A stretch of DNA of 64,000 bases from Sepiola atlantica (taxonomy: Eukaryota; Mollusca; Cephalopoda; Sepiida; Sepiolidae), in NCBI GenBank assembly GCA_963556195.1, contig OY744532.1, positions 107,258,583 to 107,322,582 of the forward strand. Direction: 5' to 3'. Position numbers and translations under genes: made by a program. Under the pieces are notes generated by a model, which was not told the origin of the DNA, did not search any database, and worked only from the letters and a program-made list of their open reading frames with translations. Shown piece after piece: positions 1-9,416 of the stretch; the first letter of the stretch is position 1; each line of letters opens with the position of its first letter.

Positions 1-319
1 GCGGTTTTTGGCCGAAAAACAGCTATTATCATCTCCCCTAGTCTATAAGACAACTCTGTATGGCTCCTAGCAGTTGGGAAAAACTGAAATGGGCACCCTG
101 CTATCTTCTCCCATTCTTTTTTGGTGTTCATAAGTGTTAAAAATGACAAAAAGTGGTCAAAAATAAGAGAAAAAGGGGCAAAACTGAGTTTTAATGAAAA
201 TTACCATATAAGGAAATTTTTCCTTTTAATAACAATTCATTGTCTTCTTTAAATGGACTTGATGACACTACATTGCACTAATTGTGAAATGATTCATTGC
301 ACTATGCTTTCTTTTTCAG
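1..319. other. Upstream flank of the frameshifted coding remnant
   Basis: No gene is visible here. The stretch is AT-rich and ends in a pyrimidine-rich run followed by CAG at about 308-319, which resembles a splice acceptor just before the coding remnant at 320. It may be intron, or the left part of a DNA transposon that starts outside the window. Confidence 0.3.
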
Positions 320-1219
320 TTAGTAAATGCAGTGAACATGGCTGGTGCAGCAGGGCAGATTGATGAGAATTACAGTTATGATGATTGGACTTTTTTTCTG
401 CTTGATTCTCTTCCGACTGAGGCTGAGTGTGTTCAAGCTATACAACATCATGCTGCCAAATACCATAACACAGAAAAACCATGTTCATCAGTTCTCATTG
501 CGGCTCTTACAATTGTGGCAGAAAACCTTTGGAAGTGATGTTCATTATGTAACGATACCTGGGATCAAACATAAATTTGATCGATTGCTAAAAGTCTACA
601 ACACGAACGTCTACAAAGCGAAAGGTTCCAGACGTGTGAACATGATCAAGTGGAAACGAGAACACTGTGTCCTTTTCAACCTGTTGGGAAAAGATGTGAA
701 CCCTGATGATTTTGATGACCATGAGCGTAGATTCTTTTTTGATCAAAAGTCTCTTGCACGTAAGTGGCTTATCGACACATTCCATGTGGATATGGAACAC
801 GAAGAAAGAATTCAGGCAGAGCAGCAACAACAGAATCATTTTGATGATGATCCGTTTGATGAAGTAGATGAAATAAGTGACCAATTGCCACAGCTCGACA
901 CCTCATCAAATACTGATCATGGGATGATGTTCAGCTGAACGAACCGTGCGTTGCCATATGGGATACACCGAAGGGACGAGAGTGGTTCATTGGTATGACA
1001 CGGGAGAAAGTTGGGATGGATGAATATATTGTGGAATATCTAGAACCACTTCCCAACCACAATAGAAAGAAAACATGGCAATATCCTTCGCGGAAGACAT
1101 TGAAAATTCAATTTTTGCCGTGCAATGTCATTGGTGTATGGGACTTGACGAAACGGAAACCAGTATTTGTGCTAGAGAATTATGATGTGATAGATGAACT
1201 CTTTAAAGCATTATATTGA
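320..1219 (+). pseudogene. Frameshifted coding remnant, probably transposon-linked
   Basis: Three adjacent reading frames together look like one protein. Frame 1 (332-538) gives an acidic N-terminal part with motifs such as DENYSYDDW. The next (useful from about 540 to 938) contains KFDRLLKVYN and RKWLIDTF and an acidic, Q-rich end. The third (about 920-1219) contains CVAIWDTPKGREWFIG and VEYLEPLPNH. Frame changes near 525-545 and 915-940 break it, so this copy is probably dead unless short introns bridge the breaks. The last ~90 residues look like the small beta-rich domain that ends many transposon-linked invertebrate proteins, an impression from memory. A CT-rich tract and CAG precede the first ATG. 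I do not recognise a specific family and assign no function. Confidence 0.45.
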
Positions 1220-1628
1220 TATTTTACTGGTTAATGATAAGTATCTTAATGAGTTGATATGCAAATTTTAGATGCTTCTGTACCAAATCAATGCTTCATA
1301 CACTGTGGAGTTTTGCAGTATCATATCCAAGAAATTGAGAATTAGGGCCATTTTCATCAATTTTGGGAGTTGTGGAGAAAAATTGTGTAATCGATAGTCA
1401 AAAAATGTACCCTAAGACTTGCAATAAGTGGCTAAGTGTCTTTTGGGGTGAAATTTGGGCCGTTTTCGCGGATCGACGCGGCCAAATCTCGTTTGAGGCT
1501 TGCGACCCTCCAATTTTGACCCGTTTTGAAAAAAATCACTTGTTCCCATCTAGTTACATATAAATGAAGGTAATAAGCCACTTTTGGCATAAATTTGAAA
1601 AATTTTGTTTCTATAGCCCACCCCTACT
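1220..1628. other. Downstream flank, possible transposon end
   Basis: No gene is seen. The stretch ends at about 1587-1628 in a run with the reverse complement GGGGTGGGCTATAGAAAC, which could be a terminal inverted repeat. The partner end would lie left of the window, so this cannot be confirmed. Confidence 0.25.
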
Positions 1629-1818
1629 TATAAAGTATTAACTTAGTAAGTATTAATTTAGTAAGTATTAACTTAGTAAGTATTAACTTAGTAAGTATTA
1701 ACTTATAAAGTATTAACTTAGTAAGTATTAACTTATAAAGTATTAACTTAGTAAGTATTAACTTATAAATTATTAACTTGTAAATATTAACTTATAAAGT
1801 ATTAACTTAGTAAGTATT
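1629..1818. repeat. 15-bp tandem repeat
   Basis: About twelve imperfect copies of a 15-bp unit, AAGTATTAACTTAGT, with a variant ending TATA in place of TAGT. It is AT-rich and non-coding. Confidence 0.85.
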
Positions 1819-2379
1819 TGGCAAGCATTCATGTTCTCGGAAGAAAAAAAAACCGTCCATGTTCGGATTAGTCGTAAGCTTTTGTGCTGAAACACTTAAC
1901 CAAAAATGTTAATTCAATCAATTAATTTTCAAGTAATGGTAATAAAAATAATAATTAAATGTGCACTTAACAGAACTAAAAGGAATTAAAAAAAAATATT
2001 GAGTTTATCCTCTGATTGGAACGCCACATGCAACTCCGTAATTCAATTAGTATTTCGATTAACAAAAGAATAAAATGGCTTACTTGAACGCAATTTTAAG
2101 GGAATTATTTTTTCATATGGCATACGAAAGAGGCATCATGTTCCATTTCTCCAGAGAATTCCTATGTTTTTGCACTTCTGTTACTATAATAATAGTAATA
2201 ATAATAATATATTATTTAACTATTATTGATTAAAAATAAATGCAACAATGTAATATTATTACTATTCACAATTATTACTTAAATTTGCTGCTGATAACAA
2301 AGATGTCCTCCATCTAGAAAAACATTTCTAGTCAGAAAAAAGTTTTTTCTGAAAGGAATTAAATCGAAGTAGAGAAGAA

Positions 2380-2382
<3 letters not shown>
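1819..2382. other. AT-rich spacer, no gene seen
   Basis: AT-rich sequence with an ATA/ATT-rich run at about 2184-2220. I see no coding potential or recognisable element. Confidence 0.6.

Positions 2383-2436
<54 letters not shown>
2383..2436. repeat. (TA)n microsatellite
   Basis: Uninterrupted TA dinucleotides border the left edge of the following dispersed repeat. Similar runs occur at about 2744-2773, 3476-3517, 4005-4091, 6136-6181, 6520-6556, 17873-17917, 18342-18377, 20865-20908 and 21277-21298, often at repeat-element borders. Confidence 0.9.
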
Positions 2437-2439
<3 letters not shown>

Positions 2440-2741
2440 AATTATTATTTCATGTATCTACATAAAATGTTATAAGGAGATATAATTTTTTATGTATCAA
2501 TTTTCAGTATTTACTTCAACAGTGCTCGATACGTGAGTAGAGCTAGGTAGTAAGCTATGAAAATATATTTATGGCAATTAAGCTACACAGAGGCTTCCGC
2601 GTTTCATCGCTTGAGGGAATCGTCAGGCTAAAATTTATTTTAGTCAGACTAAAATAAATTTTAGCCTGACGATTTCCTCCGGAGATGAAATGCGGAAGCC
2701 TTTGTGTAACTTAATTGCCATAAATATATTTTCATGACTTA

Positions 2742-2746
<5 letters not shown>
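2437..2746. repeat. Dispersed repeat ending in a fold-back with hammerhead-like motifs
   Basis: The first ~110 bp match 6183-6300 closely (shared run CAACAGTGCTCGATACG). From about 2555 the sequence folds back on itself around 2645. The left arm, read on the minus strand, carries CTGACGA, GAAAC and GTGTA in hammerhead order. The right arm carries a decayed version on the plus strand (CTGACGA at 2666-2672, then GAAAT). The paired arms contain GCCTGACGAT and GGCAATTAAG. See the better preserved motif at 6436-6491. Confidence 0.6.
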
Positions 2747-2773
<27 letters not shown>

Positions 2774-2775
<2 letters not shown>

Positions 2776-3176
2776 TAGTGTACCAGCGTTAACCGGGAGT
2801 TTTTTTTACTTTCATTTTTTTATCAATTCTTTTTTTGGTACAATTTATAACTATAAAATATACAAAATTCATGTACATTCAAAAATGTCAGATTTGAATT
2901 GAATTTTATCTATATTCCTTAGACACCAATTAAGCCAGATTCCCTGAATTTCAATTATTTCTTAAGACCCCTTAATATTAAACTTTAAATTTGAGACATT
3001 TTCTTGAATCAAAATCATGTAATGAATTTCGATCAAAATTGGAATAAGGATTCTATGCATAAGGTTTAGTATCATTATATCTTGATTTTAATCTTCGTAA
3101 GGGCACATAAAAGTGGTGCAAAACTGTTCTGTTGGGGGAATTAATTTTACCCGTCCTGGGACGGATATTCTTCTAG
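2774..3176 (+). mobile_element. Probable Helitron 3' end
   Basis: The last 27 bases contain a GC hairpin (CCGTCC, TG, GGACGG at 3151-3164) followed after eight bases by CTAGT, ending at 3176. A short hairpin upstream of CTRRT is the standard Helitron 3' terminus. The body to the left has no replicase/helicase reading frame, so this is at most a non-autonomous or truncated copy. The 5' end was not located. Confidence 0.5.
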
Positions 3177-3178
3177 TG

Positions 3179-3473
3179 CAGTGGTTCTCAACCTGGAGTT
3201 CTCAACAAGATTTGTTGGGGTACTTAGATGGCTGATGAAAGAGGTATTTTAAATAGTAATAGTTGCTGATTATGAAATTCAGTGCCTGTGCCTTCATAAA
3301 GTTGCTTTCATTATTGGTTTAGAAAAAACATATATCAATATATAAATAATAATTCAAAAAGAAAAAAAGTAAATATATTATATTAATAATCAAAAATTAA
3401 ATGACCAAAGAAACGTTAGTGATTCGAACAAGTACTCAAACCTATATGTAATGGAGCACTGAAATGTCTTCGA

Positions 3474-3520
<47 letters not shown>

Positions 3521-3997
3521 TCCTGATAAAACATAAAATATAGAGATAATAGTATTAACTATGGTTATAAAAACGAGATTGCAAGCTAGTGAGTTCCCCT
3601 AGAGCTAATCACTCAAGGAGGTCGGGCAGATTTCGACAGGGTAAAGCCGTTGCCATTAGAGACACTGAAGTAGGAGTTCCTTCTTTCGAAATGGCAAATG
3701 GGACTTGTCCGACCGAAAATAATTTTAACATTGCTCCCTGTGGAGCTTCATTACATAAAACTTGTGATATTCTAATAAGATCTAAAGAATATCAATCTAA
3801 TGTAACAAAAAGAATCTATCCAGTCCTAAATCATTCGGGGGAAGATTTGTCGTGTAGGTCACAAAATTTAGTTTACTTAAAAGTAAATTGACTTACAAGA
3901 AAAGTAATTTTCCACCGAACGACTTGAGACTAAAGTGTTTTTTTTTTGTTTTTTGTTGGTTTTTTTTCCATATAGTTTTAATGGTTGAAAAACTTTC

Positions 3998-4093
<96 letters not shown>

Positions 4094-4215
4094 TTTGCAG
4101 AATAATTGTATTAGTCAATAAGTTACCATTATGTTCATTGTCACATTATTGGGGGTTCGGAAAAATGGTTTTATAACTCAGGGGGTACTTAACGGAAAAA
4201 AGGTTGAGAACTCTG
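3179..4215. mobile_element. hAT-superfamily element, non-autonomous
   Basis: Terminal inverted repeats CAGTGGTTCTCAACCT (left) and the complement of AGGTTGAGAACTCTG (right) bound a 1037-bp element. It is flanked by a perfect 8-bp duplication, TTCTAGTG, at 3171-3178 and 4216-4223. The TIR type and 8-bp duplication are diagnostic of hAT elements. Inside are two (TA)n runs and a 100-codon open stretch at 3589-3891 that I do not recognise as transposase. No catalytic hAT domain is visible. Confidence 0.85.
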
Positions 4216-4232
4216 TTCTAGTGTACAATATA

Positions 4233-5283
4233 ACACATCACTCAATAAGTCTCGGGCCTAACTAATTACACAACTTTGAGGCAGGATTTGATTCATCAAC
4301 ATAGTTTCTTTTAAGATGATAAACTGATTCCAATGCAATCAACTTGTGACACGGTGCATTGTCTTGGTGAAAGAGCACTTTTTCTTCTTAATTTGTAGCA
4401 GTTTTTTGGGCGATTTCTTCCTTTAAAGTACACCAATAAAATACAGGTTAGGGTTAGGGTTGCTATGTTTGGTTCTTTCTTGCTCAAGGTAATCGATTAA
4501 TAAAATACCTTGCGATCCCAAAATACGGAGGCAAACACCTTGTTTGCAAATGTTTTCATCTTTCGTCGTTTTTGGACGGCTTTCACCTGCTGTTGTCCAC
4601 TCAGCTGACTGCCGATTTGACTCTGAAGTAAAGTGGTGGATATAAGTTTAATCCATTGTTACTTATTGATGCAAACAAACATTTTTTGTGTGTATTGAAA
4701 CAGTTGCAAACAATCCTCTGAATCATCGACACATTATTTTTGATCGACTGTCAGCAAACTCTGCACCTACTTTGAAAACAGTTTTCTCATTGACAAATGT
4801 TCACGCAAAATTGTGAATACACTTTCGCTTTCTAATATCTTCAACTCCTCGGCTATCTCACGCAACTTCAATTTACGATCGGCCAAAACAAGTTTGTAAA
4901 CTTTTTTTATGTTTTCTGAGACAACTTGGGCGACCTGAGTGTTCAACATTATTTGCGTCTGTACGACCGTGGTTAAAGTCAGCATACCACCTCGTAATGG
5001 TTGTTTCCGATGTAGCAGAGTCCGATTAACACTTATCAAGCCATTGATTTGCTTGAACAGTATTTTTTCCCATCAGAAAGCAATGCTTTATAAACACACG
5101 AAATTCAGATTTTTCCATTAGTAGCCAGTTCACTTAAATAACTGTAATTTGTAAACTAATAATCCGATTGGGCTCAAATTCTGACACATGCAATTTGAAG
5201 GTTAGTACTTTATAGAAATTATATGGATTTTTTTTTATTAGTGGCGCCATCTATATGCCAGTCCCAGGACTTAAGTGATGTGT
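4233..5283 (-). mobile_element. Mariner-like element, decayed
   Basis: Ends ACACATCACT at 4233 and its complement at 5274-5283, flanked by TA on both sides, as expected of Tc1/mariner insertions. The minus strand encodes transposase remnants. At 1051 bp it is slightly short for a ~1.3-kb mariner. A short telomere-like run, TTAGGGTTAGGGTT, sits at about 4446-4460 inside the coding remnant. Confidence 0.85.
4300..5121 (-). pseudogene. Mariner transposase remnant
   Basis: On the minus strand 5039-4767 encodes a piece with KVYKLVLADRKLKLREIAEE and ILREHLSMRKL, the helix-turn-helix region of mariner transposases. Further along (about 4620-4330) a shifted frame gives ESRPKTTKDENICK, GILLIDYLEQERT and later KKCSFTKTMHRV. 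These correspond to the family's PGE-PK, IDYL and LFHQDNAPCH blocks, the last holding the second catalytic aspartate, which is not preserved here. Stops and frameshifts separate the blocks, and the stretch between IDYLEQERT and the next block is interrupted by telomere-like sequence. The product would be inactive. Confidence 0.8.
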
Positions 5284-5285
5284 TA

Positions 5286-6132
5286 ATCACATGTACGGGA
5301 AGACCCCCTCCCTCCCCCCCCCCCAAAAAAAAATGCCACCTGTAGAATCGTTAATAAAATTACATAAAAAAAATTAACAGGAGAGAGAAAAAAAATAGGA
5401 ATGGTGTTCTTATATCAAAAATGAAATATAATGTAAAAAACGCTTTCCTGAAGAAGATATAAATTCTACCGAAACGTCATACGAACTGAATAAAGTCGAT
5501 TTTTCTAATCATTGTTAATCCATATATATTAAACACAGTCACAGTATTACCTAGCAAAAACTATTTTTGCTTTATTGCAGAAAGGATTATAAATTTTATT
5601 AATTAATTATTAATTCATTTATTATTAATTATTATTAATTAATTATTCCATGGATGGCATTTTTAGAGGGGGGGGCACATGTATATATATATTGTACATT
5701 AATAGATCATTTCAGAACTTTACCGATTCACAAAGTCAGTCAAAATTCCTGTAAAATTACGATAGATTGCATACGTGTGAGTATGGAGTGAGCGAGGAGG
5801 GCTGAGTACAATGGACGTGATTTTTTGATTTAGTAAAACTAAAATCGATGCAAATGTCAACATGTTATTCTTTCCCTTTGTTATCAAAAGTTGAATTGTA
5901 ATTTTGACATTTTTAGACAACAATGAAAACGTGGAATCTGATTCGTTCATTTTCGGTTTGATTCATAGATTTTATGTGAAATGTTTGCATCATTTCCATT
6001 GTTTTGCTACCAGAAATACGAAAAGGATAATTTGGATTATTCCACTTTTTATAATTTGGATTATTCCATTTTTTATATTGGAAATCTTTTTGTATTTGTT
6101 ACACTTTCACAATCAGTTACATGTGATTCTGC

Positions 6133-6134
<2 letters not shown>
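5286..6134. other. AT-rich spacer, no gene seen
   Basis: Contains a C-run/A-run at about 5310-5332, an AATTAATTATT-rich stretch at 5595-5645, and a motif CCTGAAGAAG...CCGAAACGTC at 5452-5488 that resembles a hammerhead core without a credible stem III. The open frames at 5720-6223 are low-complexity and unsupported. Confidence 0.5.
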
Positions 6135-6182
<48 letters not shown>

Positions 6183-6183
<1 letters not shown>

Positions 6184-6513
6184 TACTTCATGTATCCACA
6201 TAAAATATTATAAGGGGATATAATTTTTTATGTATCAGTTTTCAGTATTTACTTCAACAGTGCTCGATACGTAAGTAGAGCTAGGTAGTAAGCAATGAAA
6301 ATATATATGGCAATCAAGCTACACAGAGGCTCCCGTGTGGGAAGCCCAACGATTGCTGAGGGAACAACAAAGAATCTGATTGGTTAACTAGCAAGCCATG
6401 TATATAAAAACACCTGACAAAAATAACTCCATGCATTTAGCCTGACGATTCCCCCCGGGGATGAAACACGGGAGCCTCTGTGTAGCTTGATTGCCATATA
6501 TATTTTCATTGCT

Positions 6514-6519
<6 letters not shown>
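6183..6519. repeat. Dispersed repeat, second copy, with fold-back ends
   Basis: Left part matches 2437-2600. The two ends of 6288-6519 pair as an inverted repeat (GCAATGAAAATATA with TATATTTTCATTGC, and GGCAATCAAGCTACACAG with its complement). About 100 bp of unrelated sequence lies between them. The right end carries the best preserved hammerhead-like motif of this family. Confidence 0.6.
6436..6491 (+). ncRNA. Candidate hammerhead ribozyme, fold-back repeat family
   Basis: Order of parts: stem I strand TTTAGC (6436-6441), core CTGACGA (6442-6448), stem II TCCCC/GGGGA, core GAAA (6463-6466), stem III ACAC (6466-6469) with GTGT (6480-6483), cleavage-position A at 6484, and returning stem I strand GCTTGA from 6485. 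All core positions fit CUGANGA...GAAA...UH. Stem I has three firm pairs plus weaker ones. Type I topology is inferred from the open stem I. Confidence 0.5.
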
Positions 6520-6559
<40 letters not shown>

Positions 6560-6711
6560 AAAAGGGTAGTGCAGTATTAGTGCAGTTCCAACGAGAGAAA
6601 AGTATATATGTAAAGGAGTAAGGCTACCAACATTTGTAGAATGTTTTTTTCAACATTTATTTATTATTTTGTTGTTTTTTTCAACATTTATTTATTATTT
6701 TACCATTTTAT

Positions 6712-6767
6712 GATTTTGTATATAACGCGTTTCAAGCGGTGGTCCGCTTTCATCAGATATGAAAATC
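6712..6767 (-). ncRNA. Candidate hammerhead ribozyme, PLE left arm
   Basis: Exact mirror of the motif at 12020-12075: CTGATGA, stem II AAGCGG/CCGCTT, GAAA, a tiny stem III (AC, two-base loop, GU), then a returning stem I strand. It lies about 110 bp from the element's outer end. Confidence 0.65.
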
Positions 6768-7187
6768 CATTTGAAGAAATGTCTTTCGATTCGAGCAAAT
6801 GTTGTTTTATTTGTTTTTGCGCATGCGTGGGTTTGCGGGTGTGTGGGTATCTTTGATTTTTATTTTTATTTTTATTTGTCATTTTTCCTGTTTCTCTTGG
6901 TCAAGTGCGTGTTACTCATCCTTGATCCATCGGTCATCCTGGCCTTCTAGGGTGCGGGAGATTTTCTTTTGAAATTTGATACTTTTTATTGCTTTTTGTC
7001 TCCAAAAGTTGAAGTGGTGTCTGCGTGCGTGTGTGTCCGCATGTGTGGTCTGATCCCGAGTCTTGTGAATAGGTGGGCGATACATACACACACACACATA
7101 CAAACACGCACACACACACCCATGCGCGCGCACCCACAGGCGTGTGGTTATAGTGGCAGAGAGGGGGATAAAGGTTGAATTATATAC

Positions 7188-7195
7188 ACATACAT

Positions 7196-7238
<43 letters not shown>

Positions 7239-7283
7239 CATACATATATATATATATATATACATATATATATACACACACAC

Positions 7284-7314
<31 letters not shown>

Positions 7315-7330
7315 TACATATACACACATA
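7188..7330. repeat. Compound CA/TA microsatellite in PLE left arm
   Basis: Alternating (CA)n and (TA)n blocks, mirrored exactly at 11457-11599. Open frames across it are low-complexity artefacts. That such an unstable tract is identical in both arms is notable. Confidence 0.9.
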
Positions 7331-7619
7331 TTTGCAAAAGATAAATTAATGCAAACGGTCCAAATAGATTTGAACTTGGTTTGGCCGATTTCATAGTTCG
7401 GTGTTTTATGTGCAAATTTAATGTCTATTGTAAATGATTCATTTAACACAAGTTGCTATTTGACTCATAGCTGTGTAGAAGTGCGCAATAAGAAGTTATG
7501 TACTAATATTATCTTCCTTGAATAAGAATTTTCCAGTCTATAAATAACTATAAATAGTTATTTATGTTTGTACTTAACTAGAGGTGGATAAAGTGTGATC
7601 AAAGTGTGTGTTGTTAGAG

Positions 7620-9416
7620 TTATGATCTGTTTAATGTTGGATTAAATTTAAGTATGAAGTTTTTTTCTTGTGTTAGTAGGTAAGTGTAGTCTTGGCTTTG
7701 GAAAATTGGCATTATTTTGAATTTTCCTCCGCTGCATGAGTGCACATGTTGGGAGACGAATAATTTACGGTTTTCTTTGATTTTAATGTTGCTTTTATGT
7801 AAAGATACTCTATTATTAAATGTTTTCGTCGCACCTATATAAGCTTCATTACATGTTGTACATTCTAGCACATAGACAACGTTCCTGGAGGTGCAGTTAA
7901 GGTCTTTTTTTATTGTGAATGTTTGTGTTGGGTTTTTAAATGTGTATGAGTTCCCCTCCATTATTATGTCACAGACCCCACATCTTTCCTTGTTGCATTT
8001 TGTGACCCCTTGTATTGTGTGTTGGTTGAGTTTAGATGAGGTTAAAATTTGTTTGAGGTTTTTCGGTTGGCGTTTGCTTTTTATTATTTTTGTTGTTTTT
8101 AATATGTCGTTTAGTTTGTTGTTATGGTTGAGTAGGGTTAGGTTTCTTGTTATTTCTGTGAATAATTCTGGATTGTTTTTGTTGTGTGTAGAGATGTATG
8201 CCAATATTTGTTCTTTGTTTCGTTTTTTTGGGATTCGTAATTGTTCTAATGGAATGTTTTCTGCTAGTTCTATACCTTTATGTATTATTTGTAGCGGGTA
8301 TCCTCTTCTTTTTAAAGTTTTCCGTAGTTCCTCCAGTCGGACAATCCGGAGGTCTTTGTCACTGATTATAGTACAGATCCTGCGTGCTAGGGAGTAGGGT
8401 ATAGATTTTAGGCAGCTTTTGGGGTGATGGCTTCTAAAATGGAGATATTGTTGGGTGTCTGTGGGTTTGTGGTAGATGTCTGTGATTATGTGAGTGTTTT
8501 TAATTTTAATCAATACATCTAAGAAGGGTAGTTCTGTTTGACTGTGTTCAATGGTGAATTTAATCTTGGGGTGTAGGTTCTGTAGTATGTTGTGTAATTT
8601 ATTGATGTCCCCCCATGTGGGTTCCCAGAGGATAAAACAATCATCCAGGTATCTTTTCCAAGATTTTATGAAGAGAGTTTGAATATTCTGTCCATATATG
8701 TCTTCTATCTTTTCATATAAGATCTTCTCTAGGTAGGCTAGTGTTAGGGTGGCATATGTTGGTGCCATTTTGGTTCCCATTGCTGTACCTAGAATCTGGA
8801 TGTAGTTTTTGTTATTAAACTCAAAGGAGTTGTTGTTGAGAATAATGTCTATGCTGTCGAGGATGAATTGTTTGGTGAATCTGTGGTGTAGTATTTGTGG
8901 GTGTTTGTCCATCCAGTGTGATATTGCGTGTTTACCTAAGTCATGGGGAATGTTGCTATATAAGCTGCTGACGTCAAATGTAACTAATTTGGTCCCGGGA
9001 TTTACTATTTGTGGTAAGGAGCCTAGGAAGTGTATGTCGTCTCTTATGTAGCTTTTGACTTGATCGGTGAATGGTTGTAGTAATATGTCAATTAAGTTAC
9101 TTAGTCTGCTTGTTGGGCATGATGGTCCTGCTACTATGGGTCTAAATGTAAGGTCACTAGGACTCGGGACACTAATATATTCTGATGCCTGTGTGTTGAT
9201 GGCATTCCTTATCTCATTTGATTTATGTATCTTGGGTAGTCCGTAGAAGTTGTTTGTTTTAATCATGAAGTTTGTTAGGAAATCTTTTTCTTTTTTTGTT
9301 AGTATATTATTGTATGTTGTGCAAAGTTTTGTGATTTTTGAAATGGTGTTGTTATCAATGTTGGTGCTAATTGATTTGTAGTAATCATTGTTTTCTAGTA
9401 CCTCTGTAATGATCAA
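7620..9416 (-). CDS. PLE reverse transcriptase/GIY-YIG endonuclease, left copy
   Basis: A 598-codon open frame encoding the PLE polyprotein without its N-terminus. Numbering from the first open codon: FDVSSLYSNIPHD at ~147-159 holds the first catalytic Asp, GTAMGTKMAP at ~210-219 is the RT primer-grip-side block, and YLDD at ~256-259 is the catalytic pair. The C-terminal GIY-YIG nuclease has VVYVLEC at ~513-519 and AYIG at ~525-528, Arg536 in NRVSLH, His557, and Glu584 in TQEKNF. Cys474, 479 and 482 form a linker zinc-finger-like cluster. The frame runs open to the palindrome centre with no ATG at its start (first ATG is the Met at ~51), so it is 5'-truncated. The catalytic residues look intact, but autonomous activity is unlikely without the missing 5' part. 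Confidence 0.9.
   Translation of the reverse strand: MIITEVLENNDYYKSISTNIDNNTISKITKLCTTYNNILTKKEKDFLTNFMIKTNNFYGLPKIHKSNEIRNAINTQASEYISVPSPSDLTFRPIVAGPSCPTSRLSNLIDILLQPFTDQVKSYIRDDIHFLGSLPQIVNPGTKLVTFDVSSLYSNIPHDLGKHAISHWMDKHPQILHHRFTKQFILDSIDIILNNNSFEFNNKNYIQILGTAMGTKMAPTYATLTLAYLEKILYEKIEDIYGQNIQTLFIKSWKRYLDDCFILWEPTWGDINKLHNILQNLHPKIKFTIEHSQTELPFLDVLIKIKNTHIITDIYHKPTDTQQYLHFRSHHPKSCLKSIPYSLARRICTIISDKDLRIVRLEELRKTLKRRGYPLQIIHKGIELAENIPLEQLRIPKKRNKEQILAYISTHNKNNPELFTEITRNLTLLNHNNKLNDILKTTKIIKSKRQPKNLKQILTSSKLNQHTIQGVTKCNKERCGVCDIIMEGNSYTFKNPTQTFTIKKDLNCTSRNVVYVLECTTCNEAYIGATKTFNNRVSLHKSNIKIKENRKLFVSQHVHSCSGGKFKIMPIFQSQDYTYLLTQEKNFILKFNPTLNRS

Noticed and set aside
5452..5490. Hammerhead-like CTGAAGAAG...CGAAACGTC
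   Set aside because: No room for stem III and stem I does not pair. Common word in metazoan repeats.
7891..8397. 168-codon plus frame opposite the PLE coding strand, mirrored at 10390-10896
   Set aside because: Antisense shadow of the PLE reverse transcriptase, no independent support.
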